This document shows, one piece after another, positions 1 to 12,100 of a stretch of 64,000 bases of DNA (the stretch's first letter is position 1; every line of letters begins with the position of its first letter). Below the pieces are notes generated by a model. That model was not told where the DNA came from. It ran no database searches and saw only the letters and a list, made by a program, of their open reading frames with translations. Source of the stretch: Rhynchonema sp. JSB1_4 (lineage: Eukaryota > Nematoda > Chromadorea > Monhysterida > Xyalidae). Made by a program: the position numbers and the translations under genes. The stretch covers positions 1-64,000 of the forward strand of contig JASAMV010002337.1 of NCBI GenBank assembly GCA_030248065.1, read 5' to 3'.

Positions 1-145
1 CGCCTACTGTGGCCTCTATCGGTCCCTCGGTGCACGTTCGAGTGCTTTATCGCCCTTTCTGACATGGTGCCCAGTTGACAGCCATGCGGCAACAAGCCAG
101 ACCAGTGATGATGCACCCACCTTGACGCCAGCCTTGCTGTTTCAG

Positions 146-3100
146 GCACTTAACGAACACAACGTGCCGCTCACGTCTGTGCAGCAGCAGCAGTGCCCGA
201 ACTGGCGTAGTGCCCAATGAAGCCGACGTGGTGATCATCGGTGGGGGCAGTGTCGGTTGCAGCACATTCTATCATGTGACGAAAATGGGTGTGAAGAATT
301 GTGTGTTGTTAGAAGAGGAGCACAAACTTGGCCGCTAGGACCACTTTGGCACACGGCTGGTTGGTTTCGGTGTGGTCGACCTGTCTATTTCTGGATATGC
401 TCATCGTTTTTAACAACATTTCATTCCACAATATTTGCCGTTCGTTCTCGCAAATGTCAGACGAATCATTAGTGTGTTCATGGATTGTATCATGTATAAT
501 GAGAGTAGACCACTTTTCAAAACGTTCAAAGAATTAAAATATTGTGCAGTGAGTAGTGTGGCTTTATTTACAAATTTCTTACGAAGGTATGTACCTTTAT
601 TCACAGAAATCTGTGGCATTTGCGGGCGAGCGACGTGGAAGTCGAATTGACCAGACGGACGAAAAAACTGATTTCGGGAAATCTTCCCCGAAGACACCGG
701 TAGTGTATTAGTTTTTCCTGATTTTTCTTCAAAATATTTTGCCAGAAGTATGGTATGCTGTGCTACTGTAGTTATCCTAGACCCCCCCAAAATATTTTAT
801 CACTTTTATTTATTAAATCAATTTTTTTACATTACAATGACATTTTTCTAGAAAACTTATGTTTCCTGATTCTGCCAGGCGGGGACCACGCTGGTTGGAC
901 GGGTAACGGTGGCCTGTTCACAGCAGCGACCAAGGAGAGATGGGAGGCTTGGAAGTACAAACAGACATTTGCGAATGCGTTGGGCATGGAGAACGCACTT
1001 GTTGACACCGAACGAGACAAAGTTAGCTTTTTGCTTTTTTTTGCTCATTCTTGGGACAACTGCCATCTACGTTGAGATTTATTCTCGGCAAATTAGCTTA
1101 TCCAAATAGAATTTACCTACGTAACCGAAAACAGACCAAGGCGACAAATAACACATCGCAAGAGCTTTATTTGCAGCAACAGAAAACAAATTCAGATGAA
1201 CAAAATTCAGAATGTTCTTCATATGTACAACATATACATAAATGGCCGTCACGTTCGGGTCTCAGTATTTTCGATTGCCGGGCCAGATTTTTTAGAGCGA
1301 GGCCCTCGTTGTTGATAATGTTTTGCGACGCCCCATGCGCACGCAGCATTTGTGCGGTGTCAGTCAATTGCTTGCATTGCGCATAGTGTAGTGCCGTGTT
1401 ACCTTGATGGTCTTGCGCATTCAGATCGACTCTGTCTTTGGCCTCGTCCGGCGACCAACGAAGCGCCGACATGGCTTGTGCATAGGAGCCGTTGGCGCAT
1501 CGCCAAATCAACGGTGTCTCACCGTGTTTGTCGCGTGCATTCACGTTGGCGCCTGCACGCACCAACACGCGGGCCATGTCGTAGTGCTCGTAGCGCAATA
1601 AGTGCGCTGTGCTGTATGGGTGGGAACAAGGGTGTGCACGATAAACACATAATCTCAAACTTTAGATGGCGGTGTCGGAGAACACCGGGTTTATTCAGAA
1701 GTTTTTCGAATAACCCTGTCAGAACTTTCGAATCCAAATAATCCCAACGGCGATCTCTTGTCACACACATTCACCGGTACATTTCAGGGATTTATTTCCA
1801 ACCTCATGGTTGTTGCTCAAGTCTAGTTCGCAGCCGTGCGAGATCAACAGCCTTGCGCCTTCAATGTTGTGATCGGCCGCATAGTGCAACGCTGACCTGC
1901 CATCCCATCCTACACGTTTGTCGACCTGTCCGGCAACGGTGGACGTGTTTTTTCGTTTTCTTTACAGCCTTAGTCATTAGTCTTGCAGGTTTGCGCTAAG
2001 TTTCCTGAGTCAAATTAGACACGAAGTCTGCCTACATGCAGCGATGACACCAATGTATAGTACCAGTACCTGAATGTCGTTGTGAGCCAACAACTTGCGT
2101 ACGACATCGTTGCGATGCCGGGCGATAGCGAGCGTCAATGGCGTGTTACTATCGATGTTCGTACGATTCATCGGCCGCACGCTCCATCAAATTTGTGAAC
2201 TTGGCCGCATTCACAATGCAGCGCGTTAGCGTGTTAGCGCGTTAGCGTGTTAGCGTGTTGCTGATTAGCGTGCACGCTTTTTCCGCACGCTTTTGCATTC
2301 ACAATGGAAAATTGAAAAAGCGCGTTAGCGTGCACGCTTCTCAGCGGCACGCTAATGCGCTAACGCGCTAACGCGCTAATCAGCAAAACGCGTTTGCATT
2401 CACAATGGCCGTTTGTCCCCGGATGGAGCTTGTTTGCGCTCGCAATACACGTAGTTCAAGTTTAGGTGAAAATGTGATTTTAACTCATCTTTTTCTTTCA
2501 GATGTTGTGTGTTTTCTTTCTCTGTTCAATAAATGACAAGTTTAACATTTCAAGCTTCCGATTACTGTTTCATTGGATTGCAGCTCTTTTCAAATAGTAG
2601 CAGAAGTGTGGACACCGTGTATCACGCAAAATGGCATGAAAACAGGCCGAAACGAGCACATTGAATCACAAATGCCATCAGTCCGTGTCCACGTCCGATT
2701 CGCCACTGGAATCGGAGAAGATTGGTTCAGTTCCCTTTACTTTGTCCCATTGCCACGGCACCGCACCGGCTTTCGACATGAAGTAATCAGCGTACAGGTC
2801 ACGCACGCGACTGGCAGCAGTTGACGAACGATTGCGTTGCGACAGTTTGACGCGCTTCAGTTTCGGTTCCATATCGAGACGGTCATCGAACGTGGTCGGA
2901 TCGACTCGGCCTTCCTCGTGACGGATGAAATTGTGTAACGCACAACAGGCCTTCACGATCCAATCGGCACTTGACTCGTAACACTGGAATGAGCAGGAAT
3001 ATAACCATTCTACAGTCAACCTTCTTTATTGTGTTCTCATCAGGATATCAGTGCAGCATCATCGGTCACAATAAGAAATATTTATTTTGTAGGTTATCAA

Positions 3101-6100
3101 ACTGGGTGTAGTTACTTGCCACAGGTCATGAACCTATCACTATAAAGAAGGTAAGCTGTGTGAACAATACACAGTATAGCAGATTGAAACACGAGCCATG
3201 CATTTGTATTCGAGACTGACAAAGCTGCGTCACGTTGCCAACCTGCAATGTCCCAAGGAGACATCGAAAAATGGCGCACATGATACCAAACGTCGATTCG
3301 ATACAGCGTCGACACCGGCTCAATCGGTAGTCAAACACTCGGTTCCGTAACTCCAACGCCCTTGATGGGAAAGGACGGACCAAGTGCTCGCCCATCGGAA
3401 AGCCCGCGTCCGTGAGAAACACATAGGGCACCTGCAGCGGAGTTTATTCTGACGTCTGTTGCTACATATACATATGACTCTTTTGGAAAAGCGGAGCTCT
3501 TCAAGGTCATCATTTGTGAAAAAAGCAATGAATTATTACTAACAAATCAAACCTCACCCTGATATCAGTGCCTGGCAAATGCGAGTCTGGCGGCAAATTC
3601 AGTTCTCCTCGTTCCAGTCTGCGACCAAGACGCGAGGTTGCAAACACAGTCGAATCGGCGTTCGAGCCTTCAGCTCCAACATCCACCGAGATGAAGTTGC
3701 AATCAGCATCCGATATTGCCATCAAAATGGTCGAAAATGTGCCCTTGAAATTGTGGTTGATTGACCCAGAGCGCGGTGGAGCCTGGAAAGTAATGGCGCA
3801 GTATGAACAAATGACAGAACAACAGTATAATAGAGTATATAGAGTAGAGTATATATAGAGTATATAGTGTATATAGTGTATACAATGTATATATATATAT
3901 AAAACAAACCTTAATTTTCACATGCTTGCCATCTATGCAGCCCAACACGTTCGGAAATTGCCACTTTGAGTAGAAATCCGATGCGACGACGCGCCAATCT
4001 TGTTCATTTTGTGGAGTCTTCACGTGACCGGCTTCAATCAGGGCCTCCCAAATTGCCTTACACACTTCCACGATCAGCCCGTTTTCTCCTCCAAGTGTGG
4101 ATTCGCCAACTTTAAACCGATGAGCCAAGTCCACAAATGAAGAACCTGGGCAAGAAGATGCAAAGTTTATGATCACACCGAGCGAACACCGCTATGTAAA
4201 ATATGCGCAATCCGCGTGAAACATCATCGTACCTGTGGCCAGATATCGTACTGTGATCACCAGACGCTGTTCGGGATTGATTGGTTCGCGAAGTGACGTC
4301 TTTTGCAACCGATTGCGAACGAGAGACAAAAGTGTTTCAAAAGTTTCCGGTTTCATGCGCATATAGTTGCGGAATTTCTCAGGGTAGTTGAGCTGGTAGT
4401 CTTTGAACAATCGAGCATATTCTCCGTGCTCATTACGTCGCAACAATGCCGGATGCACCCACCAACGACGATTGCGTTTGCCGAATCGCATTTTCCGACG
4501 CCGCCGAAACAGCAGCGCAATGGCCATGTTCTGAAGAATTTCGCCCTCTTCGTCCATATTGGCGATTATATTACCACTGAAATGTTCTAACAACGTGACA
4601 AACAGAGCTTTTTAGTCCAATTAACAAAAATCTGTGAAAAAGTTACGCAAAAGTATGGCGAAGCAATGCAGTTATCTGAAAGAATAAGAACCAACGGTCT
4701 AGAACATTCTCGAGTTGACTAGCAATCAGAGCACGAGACAAATAAGCGCACGACGTCTGGCGTGAGAAAATATACAGGGTTGCCGAAAGCGCGTTAAGAT
4801 GCAGAATTGGTTACTGTGGCGATCGCTTATCCGGACACCCTGTCACCGCTGCCTATTGCAAAGGAATGGCCAACGTCGAATTCGGGAATGATCAAGCATA
4901 TACTGTATGTATGTATGTCCGCCCACGCATTTTGGGAAGCCCCACGACAGTTCGCATCATTGTTCCACGGTTCTACGACGTATGACGCGCTCTGTTCCCA
5001 AAATGGCCGGAAACGAACAGAACACGGAAACTGAGGAAAAGAAAGGCCGAGAGCGAGAAGAATCAGAGCTGCTCATAGCTTTGGTTCGCGAGCATGAGCT
5101 CATTTACTCGAAGAAGCACAAAGATCACAAAGATAAAGTCGCCGTCGAGCTGGCTTGGCGTGAAATTGCAGAATCGCTGGGAATGGCTGGTTGGTTTAAA
5201 GATTTCGTTCATAATGTATATATTATTTAACTTCGCCGCGCTTTACTTTAATAACTTCAATTATTGTGATTATAATGCACGGGGTGAAGCCTACATATCC
5301 ACAGAAATTATTTTCATTTTCAGTTGAGATTGCAAAACGTCGATGGAAGTCGATACTTGATCAAGACAGAAGATACGAAAAAGGGCGGATCCGACGTTCC
5401 GGTAGCGCTGGTGGAGCTGAACCCCCGACCTACGTGTACGCAAAGCAATTGGAGTTCCTGAAACCGTATCGCAAAGGTCGAAGGTAAAAATGTTTTTGTC
5501 ATTCATGTAATAATATATAGATAACGCCGGTACATCATGTTTGTAATTTGTACACACTGCACGCACTAGGTAGGTACTGTATGTAAAGACAAACTACGCC
5601 AACACGAGGTGGTGTGCTTATAAACAAATAGAAAGAGAAAATCTCACGCACCACATTGTATTCTGACGTGTAACATTTCCCAAACCAGCAGCCAAAGCCA
5701 CGTATGAATGTTTCACTGATCTGTCACCTCCGAAATCGGGCTCATGTTGGCGTAGTGCAACCGTAGGAACTACATAGGTACAGATCCCACAACAAGTAGC
5801 GTCCCAGTGCGCAGGATTTTTTCGGCCTACCGCGGTTGACTGCAGTCAACCGCAAGCCCACCGGATTGCTATCTTTAACACGCAAGGTATAGGCGACAGC
5901 GACCCACCGGGGGCTACCGCCTGCTACCGCAGTCGACTGCGGTGGACTGCGGTGGGGCGCGGTGACTGCGCACTACCGCGCTCCCTTGGCTGCTCGCTTT
6001 TTGTTTTTTTGTCATATTTGCTGCTGTTTACTTGCTTTTGAGCTCCATTCAGCTCGGTCTGGTTTGTGTTTCAAAAGTCGCAGATGCGGGTATCGCAATT

Positions 6101-9100
6101 CATCGAACGTGGAATGATAACCGCAGCATTTTTTGTTCTCAAACTTTACTTATTAAGGACGAAAATCAAAATATGCATATTGGTTCGCTGTAAAACACAC
6201 GTGCAAATGTTGATAAAACGGCAGTCCAAGATACATACAACACACTGAACCATTTTCTGAAATATAAAGCGGCAAAACCATTCACAAGAAATTAGATGGG
6301 ACACGAATTTCAGCGACAGAACAAATATTATGAGACATAATCATCCAAGAAGAATCGCATAATTTCGCATAAGCACATGTCAAAAAAAACAACGAAACTA
6401 AGGTCAATCTCTGCGTGCATTGCGCGCTGCGGAACCGCTTATCATTTTACATGGAACTTGCGCATTTTGCACACAAAGCTCGTGATGATTTTTACGTTCA
6501 TCGTACTTCCAACACCAGTACATAATCTGATTCATGTACAATTCTGACATTCAACCCTCAACCCATCGTAAAATTGCAAAATTGGATACCGTCCTCAAAC
6601 GCATTTCCTGCGAACGTGCAATATTGCTGTCACGTTGCGGTAGACGTCTTCGTTTGTAGGTGTGTTGAGCGTGCTGCTGCTTGTGGACAGTGATGTGATT
6701 TGCCCAGTGTCGGTTGAGAACAACGACATGGTTAGGACAATATCACAATATTCACACTCAGCCATGTTTTTTACTTTTGGTTTATGAGCAAGTGGGGCTC
6801 AAAACGTTCATGTTTGGTGTTCCTTCCATCCATTAAAATGCGTTTACTTTCAAAAGTGCGCCCGACAACCAAGGATGAACTGATCGAGGGCATCTACCGT
6901 TTCTGGGCCAAGAAGATGACCCCTCAGCTGTGTCGTCGCTGTGTCGGTCATGTGAACAAGATGCTGCCCAAGGTCATTGCCAGCGGCGGTGGTCCAACCG
7001 ATAAATAATTGGGTTGTTGTGTTGTGATAGCGGACGTGAAACTTGCATGTAATAATAGTCTGGTGTGATAGCGAAATTGAAACTTGTATGTAATAATCTT
7101 GAGTCATGGCGCGAGCGTGAAACTTGTATGTAATAATAATCTTATGTGATAACGGATAGCTTGTTCTTTCTAAACAAAAGTCGTTTTAAGCCTCAATTTC
7201 GTACTATTGCATAAACAAAATTTTGTGTAGCATATTTTTACTTGTGACTTTTAAAACACAAACCAGACCGAGCTGAATGGAGCTCAAAAGCAAGTAAATA
7301 GCAGCCAGTACGATCAAAAAACAAAAAGCGAGCAAGCCAAGGGAGCGCGGTAGTGCGCAGTCACCGCGCGCCACCGCAGTCCACCGCAGTCGACTGCGGT
7401 AGCAGGCGGTAGCCCCCGGTGGGTCGCTGTCGCCTATACCTTGCGTGTTAAAGATAGCAATCCGGTGGGCTTGCGGTTGACTGCAGTCAACCGCGGTAGG
7501 CCGAAAAAATCCTGCGCACTGGGACGCTACTTGTTGGGGGATCTGTATGTAAGTAACATTATTCTTGCAGTCGAACCGACAATCTGGATGAAACGATGCC
7601 TGTCGAAGAAGACAACTTCACCACGGATGGCACCGATTCCCAAGTGTCAACCCCAACTCGCGAGGGAAGTCCACAGCCAGTGAAGAAACGGCGTTCAATG
7701 CAGCAGCAAGTCACCGACAAAATCGATCTGGAATGTTTGGAAATTATCAAGAAAAGCCAGGAGCGACTGGAGAGAAACTCGAGCGGAGAGAGCGCATTCT
7801 GCATGTCGTTGGCGAAGGATCTCGAAAAGTTGCCCCCGGCCTCGATCGCTTGGGTGAAAATGAAGATCAGCAACATTATGTACGAAGCGCAGTTCCTCGA
7901 AACATCAGACAACAACCGCAGTGGACATGCACAGTCATCGGCGAGCAACAGTGGCACCACCGTGCCCGATCCCGCGACTAGCGAGTATCAGTACTTGAAA
8001 CCAATGGCACAGACTGAGTAATTCTGATTGTATGTACTGTATACATAATCTGGGTAGATAATACACATGTACGCTTTGTTCAGCATTATCAAATATTCAT
8101 GGCATCTGACAGTAGCTCATTGGACATGATTTGATGCGATTGTGCGCGCCCGAAAAGTAGTGTATCAACTGTGTGATGCTGTTCTATATTTCAGAAAAAT
8201 AAAATCATGATCATCTATAGTTGAAGAAAGGAGTAGTGCGATGGATTGTGGTGCAGGCTTCGTTCAACAGTAAAATTAGACGTTCAACGTTTCAAAAACC
8301 GCCACAAATCTTTTCCTGATTATTGAGAAAGATACGTATTTTGGAAATGGACCCGATAATCGATAAAAATAGCTGCCGATTAGCACAAAAAAATCACAAA
8401 ACAATCACAACAGCTTTGTTTTCACATTCTTCATGGTTTGACAGATGTTTTCAAAGCAAATTATAGCCTTCGGAACATGAGTCTCCAGTGCTGACGCGCA
8501 AAAAAATAGAACCAGTCCTAATCGTGAAAAGCGCGTTAGCGTGCACGCTAACGCGCCAACGCGCTAATCAGCTTTGCATTGTGAATGCAAAAGCGCGTTG
8601 CGCATCTGCGCGTTAGCGTGCGAGAAAAGTTGCTCGCACGCTAACGCGCTAACGCGCTAATCAGCCTTTTCCATTGTGAATGCAAAAGCGTGCGCATCTC
8701 GCACGCTAACGCGCTAACACGCTAACGCGCTTGCATTGTGAATGCGGCCGAAATCGGTGTTTGATCGCCGATGGCATCAAAGAGAGCTGCACTGCTGCAG
8801 TCATCCATGTTTCCAGCTGCACTTGCAGCGCGTGACGGCCAGCTCGCTATGTAGTACGTAGTTCAGCCAACATTAGTACGAAAAGCCAGTACACGCCGGC
8901 ACGTCAAATCGATTCCGATGCCCCATGATTTCCACTGTATGCATGCGGAATGTGTATGTACTTATGTAGGTACCTGATGCTGGCAGGCCTCGGTATGTGT
9001 ATGTACATACATCTGATGCTTGCAAATCGAGTACGCACAAACTAAAGCAAAAAAACGGGGAACGCAACAATCTGCAGACAATGTTGAGGGTACCGAAACA

Positions 9101-12100
9101 GCCATATAGTATGTATACATATAGGTACATATATCTTCATAAATCGACTCATTAACGTCAGGGCTCTCTATCCGCTTCTGAACGTCGACGATCTGTATGG
9201 TTCGATCTATTGTCCGCTTGATGGCACGATCGACCCGGCACAATGGTGTGCTGCATTGACCAAAGTTGGCAAAATGAAAGGGGGCACGGTGGTGGAGGGC
9301 TGTGGCGTGCAAGGGTTCGAGACCGATCGCAATCAATTTGGACAGAAACGGTATGCTGTCGGGGTCGAATTTTCGGCCATTTTCCGAAAATAGTAGTCCC
9401 ATATATGAACAATCCGGTAACAGGTCACAGTTAATCGCCGTGAAGAACCGCCTGTGAAGGGCATGTACATATTTGTGAGAAGGAAACGTCTTATAGCAAG
9501 ATAATGTCTGGATTTCTCCTCAATTTTCTGGAAAGCTGCTGATTACCAGCTAAAATTGATTGAAAATTGATAGCTTATGCAGTTGCATCGGGCCACATAT
9601 TGTATGTACGTACATACAGCATGTCAACACAACATAACCACGTTGAGGCAACATATGAAACAACACCTTGGGGCTTCCTTAATCATTTCAGCATTAGTTC
9701 CGTTCTCACCACCCTTGGTCCAATCCGCACGAATCGTGTCGTGGTCTGTACGGGTGCATGGGGTCCCAAACTCGCATCACAACTCAATCTACCCGCTCCA
9801 ACCATGGCCTATCATCATGGCTACGCTCTGTCGGACACCATTGACGGCGTACACATGATGCCGAATGTTAGGGATCACGAAGGAGCACTGTATTTGAGAC
9901 CGCAGGTGGGTCACCCGCATTGGGCCCTGAAATTAATTACTGTATGTATATTTTTGCAGTGTGGGTCAGGCCGTTTTTTAGGGAAACCTGTTCCAAAATG
10001 ATGTTTGTGTGTGGTCTAGCCTAATTCAGAGCCAGCTTCAAGTAGATTCCGTTTCGATTTCAGGCCGCAAAACTAAATGATCGAATTCAGTAACTGAAAT
10101 TGACAGCCTACTGGGTCGCAGTTGCCATGCAACTGTCACTCACCCCCGTGCGCCTGTCAGTTTCGTATAATCTGGCTTATTTTGAGAAAACTTTGGTGTA
10201 TGTGTCTTTTGCCTTGCCTTACCACCTTGCCTATTCAGGGCAGTGCCATTCAAATCGGCGGGTACGAGCAGCTGGCTACAATTTGCGGTCGTCGAGGCGA
10301 ACTGGAGGACGATTTCGCGTTCGGACTGTATGAAATCGATTATGAGAATTGTTTCGGTCCAATTGTTGACGCTGCAATGGCCAGAATGCCTGTACTCAGG
10401 TAATTGATGTTTCAAAGTAATCACCCCTCTAGTGTCTTCCTTGCACGTTTCAAAATCTGTAGTACAAACAGCTAAAAATGCTGACCCATAAGGTTACTGC
10501 AAAACTTCATTTGCAGGGATGCTGGGATTAAACGAGACATTTGTGGTCCGATGTCAGAAACATGCGATCATCAGGGTTTGATGGGAGAAGCCCCTGATGT
10601 GAAAGTGGGTGATTTTTCACTCGAAACTGGACAGATTTCGCTTTCGAATTCGCTTTTATAAGGATGTCAAAGATCTCGAAGCGACATTCGTGTACATACA
10701 GGTGTCCACCATACGCATTATGTACAGGGATTCATCTATGGTTTCGGTCTGGCGGCAGGCATGCTGCAAGGTGGCGGTGCAGGCGAACAACTGGCCAACT
10801 GGGCCGTGCTTGGGACACCCAAACTGCACATGCAGCATTTTGAGCACACACGATTCTTGCCTGATGTGGCAAGGGATCTGGATTGGGTCGAACAACGTAC
10901 ACACGAGGCGTTTGTCACCATTTATGACGTTGTGAGTGCCAACTGGGGCTTCATGCGGTTACCGCAAAGCTTCGATTGTGTGTGACCTAGTATTGCCAAA
11001 CTTAAAGACTGAGGACAGGTCTTGCCGATTTTGCCACGCATAAAATTAGTTCATAAGTTTCTGGCAGGTTACATGGCCATCCGGTGCACTCGCACTGACG
11101 ATGTCAAGGGGCACCGTCGATCTGTCAAAATACTGTACATGTATGCACATAATACAGTATATGCATAGGTCAAAGCGGGCAATCAACCAGAGTCACATTT
11201 GCTACGGCAACAAGTCAAGGTAATCTAATAGTGATTCGCTGTGTCCCTGCGAAGCAGTAACTTGTGCACACAACTGGTTGGATCGTGGTGAACGAGGTAA
11301 AAACAGTATGGCAGCATCTACCCATCTCGGTTTGCCCGGACCTGGCTGATCACCAAGTTTGACACCTGACTTTGAACCGTGCAACGCGTGCTCGTAAGCT
11401 GAGTTCAGAGCACCAACGGTTGCGAGAGCGAGGTCCTGCAAAAAAACTCTGTAGCACAGTACCCTCGTTTTGTTGCAGAGCGGAAAGTGTGTGATTGTGT
11501 GAATCTGAATCGAAATCATTGAGCGCTTGTCCCGCAGATCTACCCCCACTACCACACACTGGGCGGTCGCGTGCTGCAGAAAAAGTCGCCGTTCTTTGAG
11601 CACCTTGCTGAATCAGGCTGTTTCTTTGGCGCCAACACAGGCTGGGAAGTGCCGGACTGGTTCAGGTCCGGGGTCGGACGGATCACACCAGTCGATTATC
11701 AGTGGTGAGTTTTCAAACTTGATTCAACATTTGCATGGGAACACAATTCTGGTCGGATATTTGTTTGGTGCACTCTCGCCGCGGAATTACTTAACGTGTT
11801 ATCCTACTATGTGGCCGTCCCTTGCCCGTTTCAAAACATGAGGCGGCGGTCGCACCAGATCATGGTCGGTGCAATAACACAAAATATTGGCAAACATTCA
11901 TGTTTTACATAGCACAGTTCATAAGCGTTTCAAGCAGTATCCCTTCAGGTACGGGACCCGCGGCGAACCAAATGAGAGCGCATATCGTACTGAAGCCCTG
12001 TTCGACCACACCTATGCCAAACCCGAACACCACGCCCTGCTTGTCAGTGAGGCAAAAGCTGCACTTGAAAATATTGCTGTGTTCGATAACAGCGCTTGTG

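Larger units (their letters stand above)
2207..8745. mobile_element. PIF/Harbinger DNA transposon with two genes and about 200-bp terminal inverted repeats
   Basis: The element carries a HARBI1-type transposase (-) and a MADF/BESS protein (+), the two-gene arrangement of autonomous PIF/Harbinger transposons. Both ends start GCATTCACAATGCA and continue into about 200 bp of inverted repeat built from copies of GCGCGTTAGCGTG, their reverse complements, and repeated GCATTCACAATG units (2207-2410 and about 8530-8745). GGCC flanks both ends (2203-2206, 8746-8749), and the interrupted ankyrin frame continues if one copy is removed. That suggests a 4-bp duplication, whereas this superfamily usually makes 3 bp. 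Because GGCC is palindromic it could instead be the tip of the inverted repeat. Confidence 0.85.
1167..8808 (-). pseudogene. Ankyrin-repeat protein gene, antisense in the SARDH intron and split by a transposon
   Basis: Minus-strand ankyrin repeats are visible in pieces: ATG at 8808 to 8746 (MDDCSSAALFDAIGDQ), then 2202-2070 (NTPLTLAIARHRNDVVRKLL), 1925-1803 (GRSALHYAADHNIEGARLL) and 1611-1167 (NARDKHGETPLIW, NTALHYAQC). The TPL-A and ALHYA words are typical ankyrin signatures, so the product would be a protein-binding solenoid. The first exon is cut by the 6.5 kb Harbinger element: removing it and one GGCC copy restores an open frame across the junction. A TAG about 20 codons later, and a phase mismatch between the pieces ending at 1803 and starting at 1611, show further frame trouble. 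I therefore call it probably broken, though assembly indels are an alternative. I do not recognise the specific family member. Confidence 0.6.

Noticed and set aside
7441..7683. Open frame inside the right arm of the Tc1-like element
   Set aside because: It lies across the terminal inverted repeat and the next MADF exon in the wrong frame; no protein similarity.
9157..9434. Overlapping ORFs on both strands at the SARDH exon
   Set aside because: Shadows of the real SARDH exon 9162-9350, which reads LYPLLNVDDLYGS in the plus frame.
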